Positions 21,240 through 32,013 of a stretch of DNA of 64,000 nt are shown here, one piece after another. Under the pieces are notes generated by a model. It was not told the DNA's origin. It did no database searches and was given only the letters and a program-made list of their open reading frames with translations. The stretch is from Locusta migratoria (taxonomy: Eukaryota > Arthropoda > Insecta > Orthoptera > Acrididae): the NCBI GenBank assembly GCA_026315105.1, contig CM048744.1, positions 313,417,270-313,481,269 on the forward strand, written 5' to 3'. Every line of letters starts with the position of its first letter. Position 1 is the stretch's first letter. The translations under genes were made by a program, and so were the position numbers.

Positions 21240-21895
21240 CATTGCCTTTGCACAAACTGATGAAGCACTGCCCCAATTGATTATTTGCTGACATCAAGCA
21301 CTACAGCCAACGGTGCATCTTGAACGGATTGGGCAAAAAGAAGTGCATTTTCTAAGCAAGCCTTTACCTGTTCGAAAGTGTGTTTCATCTTGAGCGTCCG
21401 AGGCAGTGAATGTTGACCCGTGGTGTCTACTCACCAGTGCTGCCGTCAGTGCCGCCTTCTCCTTGGCAGTTCCCGATAGACGTTAATTACGTTTAAGAAT
21501 GTTCTCACTTCATGATAATCCGTCAGATGAGCCGTATTCCTTTTAACTTCGATTTTGTCTTTTAAGGGACAAATACCTTTTACCAACACTGAGAGGCCTA
21601 GGAAAGTTGCTTGTTTATGTCGCACAATCATTTCGTCTTGTTGATCACTATTCCATGCTTGTAGGTCCTGTCGAATGCGGCCTTGAATGCGTTCCTCGTG
21701 TACTGTTGAATTATTTGAGTACACCAGTATGTCCTCAAAGTACACTAAACATAAGTCGAGAGTTCTCAGAGTACCTCATCAACAAAACGCTCCTACATTT
21801 GAGCAGCATTTGCCACCCCAAATGACCTCAAATAACCTGAATGGGGTTGTGATAGCAGTTTTTGGCACGTCCTCTTCTGCCACCGCTATTTCATT
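21240..21895 (-). pseudogene. Ty3/Gypsy pol remnant (RT to RNase H)
   Basis: The minus-strand frames read VPKTAITTPF (RT), then YFEDILVYS (the YLDD catalytic motif with one Asp changed to Glu), then FLG, GICP, DKIE and EVRTFLNV..YR. Further on (about 21240-21390) an RNase H start resembles APLAVVLDVS and GAVLHQF. Order and spacing match Gypsy pol. Several stops and frameshifts occur and no LTRs are seen. It is a different, much older family than the 31-37 kb element. Confidence 0.7.
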
Positions 21896-21899
21896 GTGT

Positions 21900-22175
21900 G
21901 TCACACAGAAAAAATTTTTATTGTGCAAAAATCTAAAACTGTTAAACTACTTTTCTACACATCTTCCGAAATTTTGTTAGCACTTGTCACAGGGTGGCAC
22001 GTGTTTTTGCATGCCTTCTTCATAGAAGGTTTCCGCCTGTGTATTTAACCATGTGGTAACATGTTCTTTCAGCTCGTCATCATCGTTCAAGTGTCGACCA
22101 CCAGGGAAACATTTTAGGTGTAAGATGAATAAAAGTCGCTAAGAGCGAGGTCTGGGCTGTATGGAAACCACAGAC
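21900..22175 (-). pseudogene. mariner transposase, C-terminal fragment
   Basis: The minus-strand reading gives PYSPDLALSD, the final catalytic block of mariner transposases (third Asp of D,D34D). After one frameshift near 22110 it continues GGRHLNDDDELKEHV and TFYEEGMQKHV, then CDKC and a stop near 21975. This is the normal C-terminus of mariner. The first two catalytic Asp regions are absent. It directly abuts the Gypsy remnant. Confidence 0.72.
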
Positions 22176-22467
22176 AGACTTCGTTCTTCATCGTACACTT
22201 GATCACGTCATTCATTGAACAGTCTGACACATCTTGTAACCATTGAACTCTCTGCTCTCGCCACTCGCTGCTTCAGCACCCTACCTGTGCTGCGGCGCCT
22301 CTTCGTTTGCGACATTTTGACCTTTTTATTCCGGAATAATATACTTTCAATTACTTAATCTAAGATTATTTGGGTACCAGTACATAACTGACATTCTCAA
22401 AAGTTCTCCCCCTTATTTTAGAAAAAAATTGCCATATGGCAACAATCATATTTCAGTAGATGTTCTC
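22176..22467. other. No gene recognised
   Basis: Spacer before the RTE element. A GC-rich patch at 22250-22315 has no motif. Confidence 0.5.
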
Positions 22468-22481
22468 AGTATAAATGTGTT

Positions 22482-24360
22482 GTTGTTGTGGTCTTCAGTC
22501 CGGAGACTGGTTTGATGCAGCTCTCCACAATACCCTATCCTGAGCAAGCCTCTTCATCTCCACATAAGAACGGCAACCTACATCTGTCTGAATCTGCTTA
22601 CTGTATCCATCTCTTGGTATTCCTCTGCGATTTTTTTCCCCACACACTTCCCTCCAACGCTAAATTCACAATTCCTTGATGTCTAAGAATGTGTCCTACA
22701 AATCGATCCCTTCTTTTAGTCAAGGTATGTCAGAAATTTCTTTTCTCCCCAATTCTGCTCAGTACCTCCTCATTAGTTACGCGATCCACCCACCTAATCT
22801 TCAGCATTCTTCTGTAGCACCATATTTCAAAAGCCTCAATCCTCTTCCTGTCTGCACTGTTTATCGTCCATGTATCACTCCCATACAAGGCAACACTCCA
22901 TACAAATGCCTTCAGAAAAGACTTCCTTAGGCTTAAATCAATATTCGATATTAACAAATTTCTCTTTTTCAAGAACGCTTTTCTACCCATTGCCATTCTG
23001 CATTTTATATCCTCTGTACTGCGACAATCATTTGTTATTTTACTGCCCAAATAACAAAACTCATCTACCTCCTTTGTTGCTTTGTTTCCCAATCTAATTC
23101 CTTCAGCATCACCTGATTTCCTTACACTGCACTCCATTACCCTAGTTTTGCTCTTGTTAATGTTCATCTTATATGCACCTTTCAGCACACTGTCCATTCC
23201 CTTCAACTGCTCTTCCAGGTCTTTTGCTGTCTCTGAGATTATTACAATGTCGTCGGCAAAACGCAATGTTTTTAATTCTTCACCCTGAACTTTAATTCCT
23301 TCTCCAAATTTCTCCTTGCTTTCCTTTATAGCTTGCTCAATGTACAAATTGAATAACAATGGAGAAAGACTACAACCCTGTCTTACTCCCTTTCCAACCA
23401 CTGCATCCCTTTCATGCCCTTCAACTCTGATAACCGCTGTCTGGTTTTTGTACAAGTTATAAATAACCTTACGTTCCCTATATTTTACTCCTGCTTACTT
23501 CAGAACTTGAAAGAGTTTATTCCAATCAACATTGTCAAAAGCCTTCTCCAAATCGACAAAAGATAGAAATGTAGGTTTGCCTTTTCTTAATCTATCTTCT
23601 AGGATAAGCCGTAACGTGAGTATTGCCTCCCGTGTTCCTACATTTCTCCTGAACCCAAACTGATCTTCCCCGAGGTCGGCTTCTACCACCTTTTCCATCC
23701 TTCTGTATATAATTCGTGTTAATATTTTGCAACCATGACTTATTAGACTGATGGTTCTGTAGTTTTCACACCTGTCTCCACCTGCTTTCTTTGGAATGGA
23801 GATTATATCATTTTTCTTAAAATCTGAGGGTACTTCTCCTGTCTCATACATCTTACGCACCAGGTGAAACAGGTTTGTCATGGCTGGTTCTCCCAGAGAC
23901 TTCAGTAGCTCTGAGGGAATATCATCTACTCCAGGGGCCTTGTTTCGACTTAGGTCTTCCAGGGCTCTGTCAAATTCTTCTCTCAATACAGTATCTCCTA
24001 TTTCATCTTCATCTACATCCTCCTTCCTTCCTACAATATTGTCTCGGAGTTCATTTCCTTTGTAGAGCCCCTCTATATACTCTTTCCACCTTTCAGCTTT
24101 CCTTTCTTTGCTGAGAACTGGTTTTCCATCAGTGTCCTTGATATTCATAGATCTGTTTCTCTTATCTCCAAATGTTTATTTTATTTTCCTGTAGGCTGTA
24201 TCTATTTTTCCTCTATTTATACATTCTTCTACATCCTTGCATTTGCCTTCTAGCCACTCCTGCTTAGCCAATTTGCACTTCCTGTCAATCTCATTTCTTA
24301 GTTTTCTGTACTTCATTTTGCCTGTTTCATTTACTGCATTTTTATATTTTCTCCTTTCAT
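22482..24360 (-). pseudogene. RTE reverse transcriptase and C-terminal region (copy 1)
   Basis: Continues the endonuclease frame after the frameshift. Motifs: NKAPGVDDIP, CENYRTISL, FGFRRNVGTREAI, FVDLEKAFDNVDW (RT A box), VRQGCSLSPLLFN (B box), LRFADDIVI (C box, intact Asp pair), FCYLGSKIT, then the C-terminal YRRMLKIRWVD. Against copy 2 there is a stop at about 23494 (TCA to TAA at the Ser after FQVLK) and another at about 22729 (TGG to TGA after EKRNF). All core RT motifs survive, but the protein cannot be made in one piece. Confidence 0.85.
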
Positions 24361-24363
24361 CGA

Positions 24364-25554
24364 TTAAATTTGGTATCTCCTGTGATATCCAAGGATTTTT
24401 GTAGGTCTTGCCTTCCTACCTATTTTGTCCTCTCCTACCCTCACTATTTCATCTCTCAATTTTACCCATTCCTCTTCTACTGTTTTATTTTCCCCTGTTT
24501 CTGTCAATTGTTGCCTAAAGCTCCCTCTGAAATTCTTAAGAACCTCACGTTCCTTCAATTTATCCAGGTCCCATCTCCTTATTTTCCTACCTTTTTGTAG
24601 TTTCTTTAGTTTCAGCCTACAGTTCATAACCAATAAGTTATGGTCAGAGTCTATCTCTGCCCCTGGGTATGTTTTACAGTTTAAAACCTGGTTTCGGAAT
24701 CTATGTCTTACCATTATAAAATCTATCTGATACATTCCGGTGTCTCCTGGTCTCTTGCACGTATACAACCTTCTTTTGTGATTCTTGAACCAGGTGTTTG
24801 TTATAACTAAATTATGTTCTGTGCAAAATTCTACCAGGCGGCTTCCTCTTTCATTCCTTTTGCCCAGACCATATTCACCTACTATCTTCCCTTCCCTTCC
24901 TTGTCCTACTACCGAATTCCAGTCTCCCATAACAATTAAGTTTTCCTCTCCCTTAATTGTCTGAATAATTTCCTTTAGCTCCTCATATATTTCTTCGATT
25001 TCCTCATCATCGGCAGAGCTAGTTGGCATATAAACCTGTACTACTGTTGTCGGTGTTGGCTTCGTATCTATCTTGACAATGATAATGCTATCACTGTGCT
25101 GGTCATAGTAGTTTACCCACATTCCTATTTTCTTATTCATTATCAATACTACTCCTGTGATACCCCCAATTGATTTTGTATTTATAATCCTGTACTCACC
25201 TGACCAGAAATCCTGTTCATCCTGCCACCGAACTTCACTAACCCCCACTATATCTAACTTCAACCTATCCATTTCCCTTTTTAAATTTTCTAATTTTCCT
25301 ACTCGATTAAGAGATCTAACATTCCACGCTCCGACCCGTAGAATGCCACTATTGTCTTTCCTGATGATCACATCCTCCTGAGTAGTCCCCGCCCGGAGAT
25401 CCGAATGGGGGACTATTTTACCTCCGGAATATTTTACCCGAGAGGATGGCATCATCATATGTTCATACAGTAGAGCTGCATGTCCTCGGGAAAGGTAATG
25501 GCTGTAGTTTCCCCTTGCTTTCAGCCGTTCGCAGTAGCTGTGTGGCAAAGCCAC
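24364..25554 (-). pseudogene. RTE endonuclease domain (copy 1)
   Basis: An apurinic endonuclease-like (APE/EEP fold) domain that nicks target DNA to prime reverse transcription. Visible motifs in order: GAWNVRSL, VSEVRW (catalytic Glu), VQVYMPTS, GDWNS (Asp/Asn), YQIDFIMV and SDHNLL (Asp/His). The first part of the RT linker follows. The open frame is 396 codons from the ATG at 25554. It ends by frameshift near the ARPTK motif about 24390, before RT begins. Insect databases often label this domain 'craniofacial development protein 2-like'. The start matches copy 2. Confidence 0.88.
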
Positions 25555-25778
25555 ATTAGCTGATGTTACAAGGCCAGCTCAGTCAATCATCCAGACTGTT
25601 GCCCCTGTAACTACTGAAAAGGCTGCTGCCCCTCTTCAGGAACCACACGTTCATCTGGCCTCTCCACAGATACCCCTCCGCTGTGGTTGCACCTACGATA
25701 CGGCTATCTGTATCGTTGAGGCACGCAAGCCACCCCACCTCGGCAATGTCTGTGGTTCATGGGAGTGGGAGTATAAAT

Positions 25779-26191
25779 ACTGAGTATAAATAGGTACAGA
25801 TGTAATATTGTTTGTCACTCCCAGTACATGTGTCATGTTGTGAAGTGTCTTCCAAACTAAGTCGTGACTATTCTATCAAGACACAGTTTATTGACTGAAA
25901 TAGTGGAGCTAAGCCACGCAACAATCAAAACAATAATTCTTCTTATAATTATAAAATAACAATTTTCCTTAGAAGTTTTTGTATAATTTCTTCTCGTAAC
26001 AGTTTCCTCCATGTGACTCTCTTGAAAATATTGCAATATACTTGACAACCAAAATTGACAAGCAATGCAGCTGCTCCTAAAGCAGAGTAATGAAAGGTAG
26101 AAGCTATTATGATCCTTTGGTTCCTGCGTTCCTGGTGTAGCCTTCCGGGGAGAGCAGAGGTGGCCGTGCGGCGACCGAGAGTTGGGCAGCG
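25779..26191. other. No gene recognised; becomes GC-rich
   Basis: AT-rich to about 26110, then GC-rich up to the Transib target site. The GC-rich block resumes on the far side of Transib. Confidence 0.5.
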
Positions 26192-28289
26192 CGGCGCACA
26201 GTGGTTCAGAACGGCCGATTCCCTGGCCAAAAGTCGAAAAATGAAGGTTGAAAAATCAATGTTTTTGGAATGGATTCTTGTAGAGGGAGGTTTGGGGCTC
26301 TCAGGTCTCATTAGCAGAGGTCAAAATATTGTACACCTGCTTCCCTGGTCGCTAGTTGCCTCTCGTAGAAACACACGAGCGACGCGTCAGTGCCCAGTTA
26401 TACAGTGCTTCAGAAAATCATACAGAATTTTACAACGAAGCGTCCGATTCCAATTTTCCAAAAAGGAAAACGTTTACGAAGGTATGTAGAAACAGTTTAT
26501 GTACTTCAATGTTCAAAAATGTATGTTGTTGTTTATGAAACGTTATACTAAAGGTAATCGTGATTATCATGTTTTTTCGCTTCTTTAGAAACAAATTTGT
26601 GTCGATACAAAAAATTTTTAACACATTTTAACGCTGGAATTGACAGGGACATGATTGTTGAACTATCTATTAATGAAATGTTCAAGAATTAGCTGCTCGA
26701 AATTTGCCCATTTATAATAATAAAGATTTTAGTGTTACTGTGCACGCTGTCGTGCGCATTGCGCACTGTGACTTAATGGCGATACTCTCCCCTCAACTTC
26801 CTATACCTGAGGCTTGAAAGATCCCACGTATGAAGGGTTTTTTTGTAGATGATTTCTACCTCTTTCTAAAGTATTGAGGAGATAAGTACGGCATATTATT
26901 GCAACGGTGTAGCATTATGAATAAAGATTTTAAATAAAATTCCAACCGTAATGACCATTTTTACAGAAATATGTTTACAAATATGTTTGGATGAACCAAA
27001 GGCCTTCTTCATTCTGTTACTGCAGACCACTGAGATTGCAAGTTTTGAAAGAAACCGTCAGTCAACTGTTGATGAAAAAAATATCATTGATAAGTAGATA
27101 GCATCTCTCGTCACATTCACTATGGTAACGGAGGGTACTAATGTTCAAGTGAAATATGACTTACCGTTTACAATGATAGATGTAAACGTGAGAAATGGTA
27201 TTACTGACTCTAAATCTGCATATAGATGTTATTTATGTAATTTGACGTCGAAAAATTTCAACAATTTACAATTGGTGGAACAAACAAAATGTGATAGCTC
27301 GAAACTAAATTTTGGAATTTCTTCCTTACACGAGTGGTTAAAGTTTATGGAATGGATGCTTCATATTGCATATAAACTGAATGACGGAACTAATGGATGG
27401 AAATAAAGTAGTTCAAGATCGTAACGAACAAATACGAAAGAAATTTTAAAACTGCTTTAGGTTTACATATCTATATGCCTAAGGAAGGATTTGGCAGTAC
27501 AAACGACTGCAATAGAGCCAGATTTTTTTTTTTTATTTTTTTTTTTCTTTAATTTGGACAAAAAATTTGTAGCAAGCTGCAAAGTAATTTTGCAGACAAT
27601 GATGAGCGGTTTCGCTGTACATATCGACAAGGTAAGGGTTTATTGCTTAGACGTCGCAAAACGATATGTAGAGCTATATTCCTGGTACCAGATGCCAACA
27701 TTGATACAAACCGTTTTAATTCATGGCTCCGCGATAATTTAAAAGAGTGTGTTGTCAATCGGACATCTTTCCGAGGACGCTCAAGAAGCGAAGAACTAGG
27801 ACATTCGTCGGTACCGCGAAAATTTTTTCTCGAAAATATACACGAGAGAAGACAATGTCTGGCGTTATTCGTCGGTTTCTTGCAGCCTCAGACCCATTGA
27901 TAACTAATTTTCAGAAATTAAAAATAGTGCACCATTACCTTCTGATGTAATAGTTCTACTGGAGACACCAGAAGAGTATGTCACAAATAGTAGCTTACCC
28001 TCAGCAGAAATCGAAACATGTACAACGGATACATCTGACGCAGATTGTGATTTTTAATTAATCCAATGGAACAGTCTAATGGGATGTATTGTATGGAATT
28101 ATGTACATAAAATAGAAATTTATATATTCTACAAAATTGTTTTTCATTTTAGAATTCCAAATATTATGAAACTATTATCAAATTCGTAATCAGCGTCCCC
28201 AAAAACATAAAATCGGGAAATTTGAAATTATTATTCTCACTTTTCGACTTTTGGCCAGGGATTAGGGCGTTCTGAACCACTGTGCGGCG
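26192..28289 (+). mobile_element. Transib DNA transposon with CGGCG target duplication
   Basis: A 2088-bp element (26197-28284) with about 48-bp terminal inverted repeats starting CACAGTGGTTCAGAACG and including CCCTGGCCAAAAGTCGAAAA. It is flanked on both sides by CGGCG (26192-26196, 28285-28289). CAC ends plus a 5-bp GC-rich duplication are diagnostic of Transib, the superfamily related to the RAG1 recombinase. It carries a decayed, shortened transposase and is inserted in a GC-rich block. Confidence 0.9.
27000..28057 (+). pseudogene. Transib (RAG1-related) transposase, C-terminal two thirds, broken
   Basis: Transib transposases share the RAG1 catalytic core. On the plus strand: DLPFTMIDVNVRNGIT then YRCYLC (Cys pair of the zinc-binding region) then LHEWLKFMEWMLHIAYKL (27122-27406). 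After a stop come DKKFVASCKVILQTMMSGFAV and YVELYSWYQMP (27548-27740). Then, in other frames, the C-terminal FSRKYTREKTM / AASDPLITNFQK region, an ETPEEY acidic tail and a stop near 28057. Several frameshifts, a T-rich insertion near 27525 and stops disable it. The N-terminal third upstream of 27000 is mostly unreadable or deleted. Confidence 0.75.
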
Positions 28290-28960
28290 TGGCGAGACGA
28301 CGGCCGAGAGACTCCAGCGGCTTCCAGCGGCGACTCCGTTCCTCGACGGCGGCGTGGTCCAGGACGCCTCGACGTGGCTGTAAGGCCGGTATTTAAGGCG
28401 CGGAAGGAGACACTCGACGCTGCTTGGCGGTCCGCGGCGTGCGGTGATAGGCCGCTTTCGTGTCTACTTCCCCCACGTCAAGTAGTCCGTGGTGTCGCTG
28501 ATACTGCACTGGCGCCCGGCGGGAACGGCCCAGCGACATCTCTCGGCCACGGCTGGCCTGCGTGCCTCGTGACGTAGCTAAGTCGAGGCGAGGCGCGGGG
28601 TTTAAGCAGGGTGCGCTCGGTGACACTGTTGCGCTGTGGCGTGTGTACTGGCGCACTTTTGTCTGTTGCCGTTGCGCGCCACGGCATGTTGCTTATCACT
28701 CCATGTTGACGGGCGGCTAGACCGTAACACATCAGATCTGAGGAGCCAGCTGGTAACAACAGTGCGTGACCCGATGAGCTGGGGGGAGCGGCAGGCTGTG
28801 ACAACTCGGACGGGCTCGCCTGGCGAACTGTGCTCAGCCCACCAGCCTGCCACCCCACCAGGCCAAGGTCAGCCCGTAAGCCCTCCAGCCCGACAGGCCC
28901 GTACAGGCCAGGCTGTGACTCGTGGGCTGGGCATGCTGAAACCAGCGCCGTGCAGGACTT
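28290..28960. other. GC-rich segment of unknown nature
   Basis: Strongly GC-rich compared with the rest of the window, and open frames of 80-170 codons on both strands follow from that composition. A TATTTAAG element at about 28391 could be promoter-like, and GCCAGGC/CAGGCC words recur at 28855-28930. I see no protein domain. It may be an old LTR or a CpG-rich host segment. Confidence 0.3.
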
Positions 28961-28964
28961 TGCC

Positions 28965-30330
28965 CACAGAGCCTCTGGGACTGACATTTTTTTCTAGCGA
29001 GACATGGCAGAGAGGATCACATGCTATCTGAGTTGTGGACAATCCCTGTTTGCAGCATAGTCTCGAATTCAGCTTTTGCCCTGACAAGACAGTCTGGCAT
29101 TAATCTTCTCGGCCGCTGCGAGACCGGTGGACCAGGTACAGAATTAATATGGTGGAAAGTGTTGTGTGCCAAATTTGTATACTTCGACGTCCAACATGAA
29201 GTCATCTTCATGCATGTCTCAATAGGTGGTTTGGCCGATGGTGCTGACATTGCTCCTTCCAAACGAGCCTTTTACGACCTCTCCGTTCATCTTTATTTGT
29301 TCTCCAGTGAGATCTACTTCTATTTGACGGTGGCTACTGAAATCCGCACCTAATATGCATTTCATCACATCCACAAGCACAAACTTCCGTCAGTATTTTA
29401 TACTAAATTTGACATGTACCTGTATTTCCCTCCATCTGGACGTTGTTATGGGCTAACTGTTAGCCACTGTCATTCAAATATTTGTGAAAGCTATGGGCCA
29501 CATCTGCAGTGGTCGTAAGTCCCTAGAGTTACAATCTAAACTAATCTATGCTAAGGCCAACACACAAACCAAAGTCCGAGGCAGGACTCGAACCTCTAAC
29601 GGAGAGCAGCCAAGCACTCTGCTGGAAGGTGCCTTAGAGCGCATGGTCATTCCCTTGCAGCACTGTATTTTGAACAGGACTGGGCGACGTTGCATTGTTT
29701 TCTTGATAGGATGGCAGTGTGCTAACACCCGATCATGTGTCGACCAAAATATAGCGATCTGTCACATGATCTCTCAAATAAAATCGTGAAAACGTTATAA
29801 AGTGGGACTGAAGGCCGCTTACAGTGTTTGAATAGGTGCACAGAGATGTGGATCATGTGGCCTGTTCACCAAAATGTCGGTGCTACCAAGAAACTGACAC
29901 TTTTGCTCTTTCTGAGGTAGTTTATATCTGCTTCGTGGTTTGGGTGAGTTAGCCTTCTCGCATAACAACGTCATTATCTCCTTCTGTCACACGCCTACCG
30001 CCTACTGCTTATTGATACTTGTTTTCTGGTCCTTCCGAATTGCTGTGAGCATCGTTATCATTAGCTGTTGATGTCATGCACGGTATCATTTTGTTGTACC
30101 TCTTCAGGCTTTCCCGGCAATCTGTTGACATGCCGAATGTTTGCGTCGTTCTGACACGATATTTCGATGGTGTAACTCGCTTTCTTCTTGTGGCACTAGC
30201 CAAGAATGCTCCTCTGGTGGAACGAGTCCAGTATTTTGCGCCCGGACAATGCGTGGTGCGTGGTTCGCCGAGTGTATTGAAAGCAGCCTGCCCCTGTTAG
30301 GCGCTGTTTCCATACTAGATTTCAAACCTA
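28965..30330 (-). pseudogene. Old Ty3/Gypsy gag-pol remnant
   Basis: The best part is 28990-29380. The minus strand reads a GADFSSH motif, then FHHINSVPGPPVSQRPRRL, CLVRAKAEFETMLQTGIV and a KKDG-like scrap. This is the stretch between protease and RT in Gypsy pol. Farther upstream (29640-30330) are basic, Arg/Ser-rich frames plausible as gag but without clear zinc knuckles. A SINE lies inside at about 29465-29640. Heavily mutated, no LTR found, and unrelated in sequence to the intact element nearby. Confidence 0.55.
29465..29640 (-). repeat. SINE family A relative, divergent
   Basis: In reverse complement: a GAGGTTCGAGTCCTGC B box, CTCGGACTTTGG junction, TAGTTTAGATTG body and AGGGACTTACGACC, parallel to family A but with many substitutions. 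The left end is unclear. Confidence 0.6.
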
Positions 30331-31290
30331 TACACTTTATTTATTCTAAAGAACCTGTAGATATTCTTTTAAAAATATTTTCACACTGTAAACAGACAAT
30401 ACAATCAACTGAATATTAATCATACTTTCTGATGCTCTACTTATAAATAAGACAGGAAATGGTATTACAAATATTAGAATATTACCAAGTACATCGAAAA
30501 AAATTTAACATAAAATTGCCATGATGGAGGTTCGAACCTGGAATCAGGATTTGACAGTCAAAGCCCTGGGCGTCTCAAATCGCGACAGCTCTTGAAAAGT
30601 CGCTCATGTTTATCAGTACCCCAGCTACAGCATGAAAACACAAAAACTTTAATTTCGGAACGTTATTAACTTTTGACCGCACATACACTAGTAAAAAATG
30701 CCTATATTCAAACTATTTTTCGATGTCAAGCATTAAAAATGCGATTTCCCAAAATCAACTTTGACCTCGATTGTTTTAAAAAACTATTGAGTGTTTAGGA
30801 AAAATCTGAAACACGTGTTTCTTTATATTCAATATATAAGGTCCATGGAAAAATTTCATCGACATTGGTGACCCATATGTCTGCACCTCTCCATGCAAGA
30901 GTGCTTATTTTGCATGATGTACAATAATCAGTAAAGTGTTCTCTGAAAAAGTTAGCTCTAATGTAGGACAAAAATATGGTTGTACATGATGTTATTAGTT
31001 ACATAATGGTGAAAACTGGTAATTTGTGAGGGCCTATTTGTTACCTTAAAAATATTGTTTGACAGGCTTTTTCTCACATTGTGCATGATAATGTGCGGTA
31101 TTAATATGTTCAAAAACACTGTGTGTGACTAGTGATCATTTGTATATCTATCAGAAAATTGGCATACTGTAGCTATACTACAGTATAAGGACAAAATGTA
31201 TACATTACACACAAATTGAGCAAATATACTGGTTTCGTACATAACATGTGGTATAGGATGGGCTTTCTATGGCTTATAAAAGAATAATTT
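30331..31290. other. No gene recognised
   Basis: AT-rich. A GGTTCGAACC tRNA-like B box on either strand at about 30531 is the only pattern noted. Confidence 0.45.
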
Positions 31291-31295
31291 GTTTG

Positions 31296-31783
31296 TGTGG
31301 TGTCGCACAAGTACAAAGTGTGCGCCACCTACTTTCGCCGCGCGCCGCCATGGACACACGGCGCGGCGTTCTCACGACAGCCACGAGCGCCCTCTGCTGC
31401 AACGCCGCTCGTGGCCACCACTGAACGATCGTGCACTTGGGACTGAGTTAGCAACCAGTGAGGACCTTCGTAATCAGATAGGCATCAGTGAAGACTTTGC
31501 TATTGTACAGGCACTAGGCAGGACTCTAACAACTATGTATCAACATTCTGCAGTACTATGTAAAAGTTAAGTATTGTTACATTCTGTGCAATATATATCT
31601 CTTTCTAATTTACTCTAGTGTTTATAGTTTCTGGCTGCTCCCCTCCGTACCTGCACCAGCGTGCTATCTATATTCCTGTGTCAGTCTCATTCCACTCAGC
31701 CACCGACACCTACGACGAGGCTGGGACACAAAAGCGGCGACGAAGTTGGGACATAAAAGTGGCGACGAAGTTGGGACACAAAA
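31296..31783 (+). repeat. 5' LTR of the Gypsy element (488 bp)
   Basis: Starts TGTGGTGTCG and ends GGGACACAAAA. The end is set by the target duplication after the 3' LTR and matches the end of the solo LTR at 15459. The last roughly 60 bp hold two 25-bp direct repeats (GGGACACAAAAG(C/T)GGCGACGAAGTT) and a partial third. An AATATATATCTC stretch at about 31589 could be the core promoter or processing region. Confidence 0.95.
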
Positions 31784-31805
31784 GTGGCGACGAGGAGTGA
31801 TAGAA
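31784..31805 (+). promoter_or_regulatory. Candidate primer binding site
   Basis: TGGCGACGAGGAGTG begins at 31785, one base after the LTR. TGG is the complement of the tRNA CCA end. The tRNA species is not assigned. Two near copies of TGGCGACGA lie inside the LTR end. Confidence 0.6.
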
Positions 31806-32013
31806 CCTTGGACCAGCCCGCTTACAGCAGCCAGACAGCAGCAGTCGGAGCACACAGAAATTGCTCCCGCCCACCCACCCTTATTATAAGAATTTTGGGG
31901 GAAGATATTTTGTTACGTGTTTTGTGGCCTTTTTTGTTGCAGAGCATCCTCTTTCATATTGCATTTGTGTTTTGTTATAATTTACTTGTATGCGCGGCGC
32001 CTAATCGGTCAGC

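Larger units (their letters stand above)
22468..25778 (-). mobile_element. RTE-type LINE, copy 1, with 9-bp target duplication
   Basis: A near full-length element (22477-25769, about 3.29 kb) on the minus strand. It is flanked by AGTATAAAT at 22468-22476 and 25770-25778. A second AGTATAAAT just outside the right end leaves an alternative boundary. Its 3' end is a short run of CAA units (TTG on the plus strand). It aligns almost end to end with the copy at 46152-49428. Coding is broken by stops and frameshifts. Confidence 0.88.

Noticed and set aside
22870..24730. Several plus-strand open frames of 60-100 codons
   Set aside because: They are antisense shadows of the RTE coding region on the minus strand.
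28478..29031. Long open frames on both strands (169 and 131 codons)
   Set aside because: High GC content reduces stop frequency on both strands. No motif, and opposite-strand frames of equal quality argue against coding.
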